A DNA stretch of 28,561 bases. It comes from a virus. The stretch spans positions 1 through 28,561 of the IMG/VR virus record IMGVR_UViG_3300005265_000157; one strand, 5' to 3'. The translations under genes and the position numbers were made by a program. Below the pieces are notes generated by a model that made no database searches, was not told the DNA's origin, and saw only the letters and a program-made list of their open reading frames with translations. Below, piece after piece: positions 23,976-28,561 of the stretch; the stretch's first letter is position 1; the number at the start of each line of letters is the position of its first letter.

Positions 23976-25466
23976 TTAGTATTGAGGTAATCCTGTTACG
24001 GTTACTATATGAGGTTTCGGTGTTACTATTAATGTTGGATTTACATATCTCATCCCTTGCATTTCCATATATTTCCAGCAATCTATTAAATGGTCTTTGC
24101 GTTTTATTATACGAGTCTTGTCATCAAGACTATTAGCTTCGTGCCTCGCATATTGTTCTATTTGTTGAATGAACACAGGGCATTCGGGAGAAATTCGTAA
24201 GATTGGTTTCCCATTAGAATCTCTCTCCTGCAATGCACGTGTCATTGCTTCGATACTCAATTCTACACTTCCTGCTCCTTTTTTTGCAAGTATTGTTGGG
24301 ATTTTGTATAAATGTCCATCTGACCTGTGCCTAAAATCTCCTCCTATAGCGAACTCTCTTCTTATATCAAATCCCTTTATATATGTACCTATAGTAGCCC
24401 AGTCACATATAGTCCATTTTATTTTCATTGGGCGACCATTAATAAAACTTTTTTCTGTTATATTCTTTATATGGGTATTGTATCCTGCTGTTCCTTGATA
24501 CTCTCGAAAAACTGTTTTGTATCCTCCCTTATCAACGGCTATCCACAGCGTTCCTGTTACTCCATTTGCACCAGCCCAGTCTATCCCTCTGTAAATTGTA
24601 CATTTTGCAAGATATTCTGGTGGGGGAGCTACCTTCATCATTTGTATTTCTTTATCAAAAAATGGGAACACAAGCCCGCCAGGAGGCATTCTTTTGCCAG
24701 TAAGCATAGTGGAAGCTTGAGCGAAGCCACTAACGTCATCTGCGAAGTGCTCTCTTTCTTCTTTCGAGTTGTAATAATTATCTTTATAACAACCGTGAGT
24801 TGAGTACCAATATCTGTCTGGAGATTCTATAACTTTTTGTTTAATCCAATCTTCGAACCACACAGATTTCATAGACATAGGTGTTGCTGTTACGGCTATA
24901 TTAACTGGATACTTACCAAATCGCGCACGTGTTTGAGAAAATACCCTTTCGTCATCTATATCTTCGTCAAAAAGAACATATATCTTCTCTGCTGACTGGA
25001 ACACTCTGTATCCCTGTTCCTGCGATTTGAAGGAAATTTTATTTTTGTAGAGCTTTCCTTTGTATTTGTGGTGGACTTCTATGAAGTCGGGAATATCATT
25101 TCTCGTGAATACTATTCTTCCTATCTTATGTTCTGGGTCGTAATTCTTTTTAGGAAGCCATTTAAGTGTTTCGGAAAGAATCGCCTCTCTACTATGGTCG
25201 CGCGTCTGAGTAACAAACCAGATATTACCCCCTTCTGGAGGTGTATTTCTATACGGATGTCTGCCAAGTAAGAACCCAAGTCCGTCAACCACTCCTGCTG
25301 TTGTCTTACCGCTCCTGTTACCTGTTGCCCAATACCTGACCTGCGCCTGTGACAGGTGAAACGGCAATTGAGTAGGCAGAGGGTCGTAGAAAGAAAGTAA
25401 ATCTTCTTCCTTTCTTTTAGCCAATTCCTGCTCGATTTCTTTTTTAAGTTGTTTTACGTTGTCCAT
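23976..25466 (-). CDS. terL: Terminase large subunit (ATPase and nuclease)
   Basis: This 496-aa motor protein cuts concatemeric DNA and pumps it through the portal. The ATPase half has Walker A GNRSGKTT (49-56), Walker B YVLFDED (163-169) and the coupling motif TATP (193-196). The nuclease half shows the expected acidic residues in GIDWA (Asp296), ICDWA (Asp355) and KDHLIDCWKY (Asp458, Asp462), an RNase H-like set. Length is normal for a complete TerL. The only visible ATG is at 25466. It has no Shine-Dalgarno and sits directly after a repeat-containing leader whose GGGTAA/TTACCC arms could fold over the start, so translation may be controlled. The gene is followed after 1 nt by the portal gene, as is usual for packaging modules. 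Confidence 0.95.
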   Translation of the reverse strand: MDNVKQLKKEIEQELAKRKEEDLLSFYDPLPTQLPFHLSQAQVRYWATGNRSGKTTAGVVDGLGFLLGRHPYRNTPPEGGNIWFVTQTRDHSREAILSETLKWLPKKNYDPEHKIGRIVFTRNDIPDFIEVHHKYKGKLYKNKISFKSQEQGYRVFQSAEKIYVLFDEDIDDERVFSQTRARFGKYPVNIAVTATPMSMKSVWFEDWIKQKVIESPDRYWYSTHGCYKDNYYNSKEEREHFADDVSGFAQASTMLTGKRMPPGGLVFPFFDKEIQMMKVAPPPEYLAKCTIYRGIDWAGANGVTGTLWIAVDKGGYKTVFREYQGTAGYNTHIKNITEKSFINGRPMKIKWTICDWATIGTYIKGFDIRREFAIGGDFRHRSDGHLYKIPTILAKKGAGSVELSIEAMTRALQERDSNGKPILRISPECPVFIQQIEQYARHEANSLDDKTRIIKRKDHLIDCWKYMEMQGMRYVNPTLIVTPKPHIVTVTGLPQY

Positions 25467-25469
25467 ATT

Positions 25470-25667
25470 AATAGGGTAAGATGGGGGTAGTTATTACCCC
25501 ATTTAATAAATGTGCCGCAAATTGGTAAAAACTATGCAATCTACGCCATTTTTGTTTTACTTTTTTCTGAATCAAGCTGATAGACGGCGATACAGCGTAA
25601 TAGGGTAATATGGGCATCCTTCTTACCCCATTGACAACCAATCCGAAAATCGGTAAAATTGTTGCCG
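25470..25667. repeat. Two diverged ~68-bp repeats with internal inverted repeats upstream of terL
   Basis: Copy A (25470-25537) ends against the terL start and copy B (25599-25667) lies 129 bp further from it. Within the first 30 bp, 24 match. Both copies keep AATAGGGTAA, an ATGGG, a TTACCCCATT and a later GGTAAAA. In each copy GGGTAA can pair with TTACCC, and in copy A ATGGGG can instead pair with CCCCAT, so alternative hairpins exist in the leader RNA. In copy B, CCG and CGG around AAAAT form a further small stem. The block lies between candidate small terminase and terL, a common place for packaging sites, but this could equally be a regulatory leader. Confidence 0.7.
25631..25659 (+). promoter_or_regulatory. 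Plus-strand sigma70-type promoter (TTGACA, 17 bp, TAAAAT)
   Basis: TTGACA at 25631-25636 and TAAAAT at 25654-25659 are separated by exactly 17 bp. It points to the right, against all genes here, so it would produce RNA antisense to the leader of terL and toward the 10-bp repeats. The same positions in copy A of the repeat are degenerate (TTTAAT and TAAAAA). No plus-strand gene follows. A T-rich stretch near 25812-25828 might end the RNA, but without a clear hairpin. Confidence 0.5.
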
Positions 25668-25669
25668 TA

Positions 25670-25684
25670 GGGGGGAAAGGGGGG
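25670..25684 (+). other. Two G6 runs separated by AAA
   Basis: GGGGGG-AAA-GGGGGG, followed 5 nt later by another GGG at 25690-25692, is exceptional in this AT-rich non-coding stretch. It begins about 10 nt beyond the -10 of the plus-strand promoter, so it would be near the 5' end of that RNA. It could form a G-quadruplex or similar structure, or mark a packaging or binding site. Confidence 0.6.
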
Positions 25685-25710
25685 TCGAAGGGTATCAAGG
25701 ATATAAGGAT

Positions 25711-25740
25711 GATAAGGAATGACAAGGAATGACAAGGAAT
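25711..25740. repeat. 10-bp tandem array GA(T/C)AAGGAAT x3
   Basis: Three adjacent 10-bp units (GATAAGGAAT, GACAAGGAAT, GACAAGGAAT), followed by a further G. Related AAGGAT words precede at about 25697-25710. A 10-bp period puts each copy on the same face of the helix, as in arrays bound by ring-shaped small terminases or by replication and partition proteins. Between the array and the gene starting at 25936 is AT-rich DNA with a 14-bp palindrome (TATAACATGTTATA, 25764-25777) and no convincing gene. Confidence 0.75.
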
Positions 25741-25935
25741 GCTAAACAGTATATATAATATATTATAACATGTTATATAAATTAAATTACTCTTCATTAC
25801 ATTTAACTTGGTTGTTTTTTCTTAAAATAAATTTTTCACATTTCATACAAAGGCGTGAGCCAACTTTACAATAATCCTCTCGATAAGGACATTGCGTCTT
25901 TAATATTTTACCTTTAATTTCATAATCTATTTTGT

Positions 25936-26454
25936 TCACACGTCTGTTATATCATTTAATTTTTCATCTATAGAGTCAATCTTCTTTAACATATCCCTTA
26001 GTTGCTCTGTGGAAAATTCACTCATAGGTGTCTTTTGATTCTTTATACCCTTACCATCAGTATTAAGTATTTTATGCAAAGTTTCTACAGCCTTTATCTT
26101 AGTTGACTGCATATATCTCTTTTCGGTAATTACTCCTTTGGGGGTATCCTTTACAATAATATCTGGCTTGCTCATACTCTCGATAAGCACTTTTGCCAAA
26201 AACGCACCAGCTTGGTCGTCAGTAAGTCGCTCAACCTCGCTTAGTGCGTCTAATTGTAAATTCGTCTCCTCGGCTATCATAGCCTTCATTTCTGGATGTT
26301 TCGCAGCATCATATTTTTTCGCAGCGTAAACCTCGGCTGCTTCTTCGCCTTCCGTTTCTTTTATTTCGATAAACTCTTTTTTGATTTTCTTGAGTCTTTC
26401 TTCCGCTTTATCCAAACTTATGGCATTCATACTTTCAGGATAATGCTGTATCAT
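25936..26454 (-). CDS. Candidate terminase small subunit (172 aa)
   Basis: ATG 26454 shares TAATG with the stop of the preceding gene. The protein is charged and helical. Near residues 117-136 it has STKIKAVETLHKILNTDGKG, which resembles the 'K-I-K-A-L-E-L-L-G-K' helix seen toward the end of many small terminase subunits. A C-terminal helical tail follows (QLRDMLKKIDSIDEKLNDI). A classical N-terminal helix-turn-helix is not obvious; the first ~60 residues are a Glu/Lys helix. Small subunits recognise viral DNA and hand it to TerL, and this gene lies one non-coding stretch upstream of terL. The 10-bp repeats in that stretch would be a natural target. The assignment rests on position plus one motif. 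Confidence 0.5.
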   Translation of the reverse strand: MIQHYPESMNAISLDKAEERLKKIKKEFIEIKETEGEEAAEVYAAKKYDAAKHPEMKAMIAEETNLQLDALSEVERLTDDQAGAFLAKVLIESMSKPDIIVKDTPKGVITEKRYMQSTKIKAVETLHKILNTDGKGIKNQKTPMSEFSTEQLRDMLKKIDSIDEKLNDITDV

Positions 26455-26717
26455 TACCGTAACCTTATCTTCGTTTTAAAGATGTCTTTATCGTTTATCC
26501 ACTCTATACCTTCCATCCACCTAAAAAGTTCATCCTCCGAGCAGTATATTCGTTTCCCAGAGTCTAATTGTACCTCCACGGGTAACTCTTTAGCACTTAA
26601 CTTATTCTTTATCGTGTTAAAACTAACAGGAAAGTATCTACGCTCTTGATTATCCAAATGTTGAGCATACCACACTCCGCATAAAAATCCATAAACAGCA
26701 CTTTGACCACTTAGCAT
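26454..26717 (-). CDS. Small protein, possibly DNA-binding (87 aa)
   Basis: ATG 26717 has GGAGG 5 nt upstream, a strong site. The N-terminus is aromatic and hydrophobic (AVYGFLCGVWYAQHL). The second half (SFNTIKNKL, then LDSGKRIYCSEDELFRWMEG) resembles the recognition helix plus wing ending in 'S-x-x-E-L-x-x-W' found in MerR/excisionase-type small proteins. The likeness is loose. It is translationally coupled to the candidate small terminase, so it might help that protein bind DNA, or serve as a regulator. I would treat it as a conserved small protein of unknown function. Confidence 0.55.
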   Translation of the reverse strand: MLSGQSAVYGFLCGVWYAQHLDNQERRYFPVSFNTIKNKLSAKELPVEVQLDSGKRIYCSEDELFRWMEGIEWINDKDIFKTKIRLR

Positions 26718-26768
26718 TTATCCCTCCATTTTTTTACATTAGTTAAAAGAAATACAAATTCAAGAAAA

Positions 26769-27335
26769 TTAATCACCTTTTGCCTCCGTTAATTGGTTAC
26801 GCTTCTCTATAGCATTTATTACAGATACAGCCAAGCCAATATCCTCACTATGTATTTTATTTTCCTTATGCCTCTGGCTGAACCAACATCTATACTGAGG
26901 GTTGTAAATCCAACCCTTCTCACTCAACAAATTAATAAAACCCATCCTCTTACTGTACGCCTCGTCCTTCCAAGCTATCTTTAATTCTATCCTGCCTGCC
27001 TCTGGATTCTCAACCCAATAACTCGAACTCACCTTGTCATTCATTACCTCCCGTATCTCCTTAGCCTGTGTAACGCTCATCACCATTTTCATAAATTCCC
27101 CGTCAAAAGGATTGACAGTATCATTGTTGGCTTCCATCTCCCTCTGCACCAACATCAGTAAATAAGCACTCAAACTCATGTGATAAAAAAAAGCCTTCGC
27201 CTCAACATAATACCACAACCACGCAGGAAATACTATCCTCTTTCCTAAACTCGCGTAATAACTGTTCTTTATAGCCTCAGTCTTGGTCCCAAGTATAGCC
27301 TCAACTTCCTCTGTACCCTTACTCGCTCTCCCCAT
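26769..27335 (-). CDS. Probable ribbon-helix-helix protein (188 aa)
   Basis: ATG 27335 follows GGAGG by 6 nt and lies 17 nt inside the end of the previous gene. Residues 31-68 look like a ribbon-helix-helix unit: a strand KRIVFPA, a helix WLWYYVEAKAFFYH, the turn MS, then a second helix LSAYLLMLVQREME. This is the arrangement of MetJ/Arc-type dimeric DNA-binding proteins. After a linker with NPFDGEFM, the rest (about 85-180) is a mixed domain with WVENPEAGRIELKIAW and IYNPQYRCWFSQRHKENKI, rich in aromatic and basic residues, which I do not recognise. A role as a regulator or packaging-related DNA-binding protein is plausible. The gene is the second behind the strong promoter at 27623-27651. 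Confidence 0.55.
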   Translation of the reverse strand: MGRASKGTEEVEAILGTKTEAIKNSYYASLGKRIVFPAWLWYYVEAKAFFYHMSLSAYLLMLVQREMEANNDTVNPFDGEFMKMVMSVTQAKEIREVMNDKVSSSYWVENPEAGRIELKIAWKDEAYSKRMGFINLLSEKGWIYNPQYRCWFSQRHKENKIHSEDIGLAVSVINAIEKRNQLTEAKGD

Positions 27336-27594
27336 CTACAACCTCCGAATCGCCTCGGTTAAGTACATTCAAATTCATCATTATTCTCTCAAGCGTACCG
27401 TGTAACTCTTGTATATGAGTCTCTAAAAAACTTATCCTGTTGTGTAACTCATTCACATCCCTTACGCATATCTTGCCTCCTTCATTCACAGCTATGCCAC
27501 TCTTGAACGCTATCTCGCTTAACCCCTTCACTATACTAAGTACATCTTCCATCGTTACTTCATGTCCTCCCTTCATTTCAATCTCTGTAGTCAT
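27319..27594 (-). CDS. Small coiled-coil protein, first gene behind the strong promoter (91 aa)
   Basis: I chose ATG 27594 because GGAG lies 5 nt upstream and the promoter -10 sits about 30 nt upstream. The longer frame to 27672 would begin inside and upstream of the promoter and cannot be made from it. The product has a short helical domain (TMEDVLSIVKGLSEIAF) and a coiled-coil-like segment (VNELHNRISFLETHIQELHG), with an acidic end. No catalytic motif is visible. I do not recognise it. Its position suggests a role early in expression of this gene block. Confidence 0.65.
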   Translation of the reverse strand: MTTEIEMKGGHEVTMEDVLSIVKGLSEIAFKSGIAVNEGGKICVRDVNELHNRISFLETHIQELHGTLERIMMNLNVLNRGDSEVVDGESE

Positions 27595-27622
27595 ATTGTC
27601 TCCTTTTTTTATTGTTGAATAT

Positions 27623-27651
27623 ATTATACCATACATACTCCCGTTTGTCAA
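27623..27651 (-). promoter_or_regulatory. Consensus sigma70-type promoter for the minus-strand gene block
   Basis: On the minus strand TTGACA (27651-27646) and TATAAT (27628-27623) are both perfect and 17 bp apart, and the -10 is preceded by TGG (extended -10). Transcription would begin near 27616, about 20 nt before the first ATG. AATGGTATTGC just upstream of the -35 recurs near 27870-27880 and may be an operator or part of the promoter. This is the clearest promoter in the window and probably drives much of the minus-strand cluster. Confidence 0.9.
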
Positions 27652-28189
27652 CCCGCAATACCATTTTAACACTATCTGATAAAACTATACCCATTTTCGC
27701 GGGCTGAGACTTTTTCATTCCTCGAAATTGAGCAGATTGTGTTATTCTTGAATGGAACTTTAATAGGCGATTTTGGGGAACTTGTTTGTTTTGGGAAGGA
27801 TATACTAAGGATCGGAATTTTTTTTGCCCTCCTCTATCACTCCGCCACCCTTTCTGGTATTGCGGTGCTTCAATACCATTTTTATTGTTTTTTTGTAACA
27901 TTCAATTGCCTTTTTTTTAATGGTATATAATGCTGGTATAATGGTATATATATCAATACTATTATATCATTCATGCTTTACATTTATAATACTGTCCGTT
28001 ATTGTACGTATATAACACTATTTTTATTTAATGCTATAATGGTATTAAAAACAAAAAAAAACAGTAAAGAGAGTATAATATCGCTCTTGTACGTGAATTT
28101 ATATGTGATATACAACTATAAACTTATTATCGACTCATTACATTTCAATAGATTATACCATTTCACTAAAACTTGCTGTTTTATTGTTA
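27652..28189. promoter_or_regulatory. Non-coding control region with repeated AATGGTAT/ATACCATT motifs and extended -10 elements on both strands
   Basis: No convincing gene lies between 27595 and 28189. ATACCATT or its complement occurs at 27658-27665, 27873-27880, 27919-27926, 27940-27947, 28038-28045 and 28155-28162. Several copies overlap or adjoin extended -10 elements (TGN-TATAAT): plus strand at 27934-27942 and 28032-28040; minus strand at 27961-27969 and 28152-28160. None has a good -35 at 17 bp. The stretch is AT-rich with A/T runs. It may be a hub where a regulator binds near several weak promoters on both strands. A weak AT stem (28167-28183) lies just after the gene at the right end. 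Confidence 0.5.
27855..27878 (+). terminator. Perfect 8-bp dyad with T-rich tail on the plus strand
   Basis: TGGTATTG and CAATACCA face each other across an 8-nt loop, and the plus strand continues TTTTTATTG and then TTTTTTT. That is the look of an intrinsic terminator for rightward RNA, but only three of eight pairs are G-C. The arms contain the AATGGTATTG word that also lies beside the main promoter, so the dyad could instead be an operator for a dimeric regulator. Confidence 0.4.
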
Positions 28190-28561
28190 TTAAAGTTCAC
28201 TTTCGGTTATAAGATAAAACTTTGTAATTGAATTACCATTTCCATCGGTTGATTTTTTACCAACTATGAAGCCGTCAATTGATTCGGGCTTCTTCATTCG
28301 CGATTTGATACGATATGCAAACATTTTATTATCAACATCAAGATTATCTATGTATTCCTCTTTAGTTACTGAACCTTTACTACTTTTCTTTTTCTTACTA
28401 CCTGTATTGCAGACTATATCATACTTCTGCAATTCCATTGCTATTTTAAGCTGATTTACGTCCGCAATATCAATAGGAACGCCTGAAATCAGGCTCATTA
28501 CAAGGTCGCTGTCCACTTTTAGTTTTTTTGTGATTTTTTGTACTATTTCAATCTTTTTCAT
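28190..28561 (-). CDS. Protein of unknown function at the window edge (123 aa)
   Basis: An ATG coincides with the last bases of the window (28559-28561), so either this is the true start or the gene continues beyond. No ribosome site can be seen. The protein has a helical N-terminus (IEIVQKITKKLKVDSDLVM), then a basic patch (KKKKSSKG), and ends in strands (IDGFIVGKKSTDG, KFYLITESEL). It contains no recognisable catalytic motif. The pattern of a short helical unit plus a lysine patch might indicate nucleic-acid contact, but I would not assign a function. It precedes the non-coding control region. Confidence 0.6.
   Translation of the reverse strand: MKKIEIVQKITKKLKVDSDLVMSLISGVPIDIADVNQLKIAMELQKYDIVCNTGSKKKKSSKGSVTKEEYIDNLDVDNKMFAYRIKSRMKKPESIDGFIVGKKSTDGNGNSITKFYLITESEL

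Noticed and set aside
25468-25797. 109-aa minus-strand frame upstream of terL
   Set aside because: It runs through the two diverged repeats and the G-runs, has a low-complexity hydrophobic/proline composition and no ribosome site. Its internal repeat (NGV...PILPY) simply reflects the DNA repeat.
27578-27901. 107-aa basic minus-strand frame
   Set aside because: It contains the consensus promoter in its 3' part and overlaps the next gene's start and ribosome site. AAGG upstream of its ATG is only a weak argument for it, and no motif is recognisable.
27620-28165. Replication origin with iterons
   Set aside because: The AATGGTAT words are irregularly spaced, occur in both orientations and coincide with -10 elements. 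No replication gene or DnaA-box cluster is seen in the window.
27973-28212. 79-aa plus-strand frame near the right edge
   Set aside because: It is an AT-rich frame that runs into the end of the minus-strand gene, with no ribosome site and a composition typical of chance frames in such DNA.
1-28561. Stop-codon reassignment as explanation for the broken frames
   Set aside because: TAA, TAG and TGA all occur as natural gene ends. The breaks are frame changes, not in-frame stops that could be read through.
1-28561. tRNA genes, CRISPR arrays, integrase or insertion sequences
   Set aside because: None could be recognised. The only tandem repeats are short and lie inside or next to phage genes, without spacer structure.

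Overview
This window is the virion-building (late) half of a tailed bacteriophage or prophage. All confidently called genes lie on the minus strand, so the text below follows transcription from the right end (28561) to the left end (1). The DNA is AT-rich, the code is standard (TAA, TGA and TAG all end genes) and most genes have a GGAG/GAGG ribosome site. One textbook sigma70-type promoter (TTGACA, 17 bp, TATAAT) lies at the right. The host is therefore an AT-rich bacterium with a normal housekeeping sigma factor. I cannot name it. The gene set points to a short-tailed (podovirus-like) particle: large terminase, portal, scaffold, an SU10/DUF5309-like capsid protein, a T7 gp11-like adaptor, a gp12-like tail nozzle and several very large ejection-type proteins. 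No tube, sheath or tape-measure gene is seen.

Layout in transcription order: a small gene of unknown role (28190-28561); a non-coding stretch of about 600 bp with several extended -10 elements on both strands; four small genes (27594 to 25936), including a likely ribbon-helix-helix protein and a candidate small terminase; a 469-bp non-coding stretch with two diverged ~68-bp repeats, G-runs, a 10-bp tandem array and a plus-strand promoter; TerL; a 1003-aa portal with an unusual ~430-residue tail; a small protein; scaffold; capsid; a zinc-finger-bearing protein; the adaptor; a tail nozzle spread over three reading frames; a 298-aa and a 426-aa virion protein; a giant ejection protein broken into 969-aa and 1145-aa reading frames; a 1159-aa LPD38-like protein; and two tail-fibre or appendage genes, the last cut by the window edge.

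The most interesting signals are breaks in reading frame at conserved positions. (1) The 969-aa and 1145-aa frames are joined by a C AAA AAG heptamer at 8171-8177. A -1 shift exactly there continues a KGTYR-type repeat domain that already occurs once upstream, giving one 2,111-aa protein. This is either programmed frameshifting or loss of one A from an A-run. (2) The nozzle gene holds a perfect 58-bp tandem duplication (15631-15746) that throws its middle part out of frame. Collapse of the repeat would restore a 457-aa frame, so it could be a reversible switch or a recent lesion. (3) The N-terminal, middle and C-terminal parts of the nozzle are separate ORFs, and the middle and C-terminal ones lack clear ribosome sites. 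A run of 15 glycine codons, a G7 tract in the portal linker and the non-coding array upstream of terL are further candidates for follow-up. Names rest on motif recognition by eye; no database search was run.
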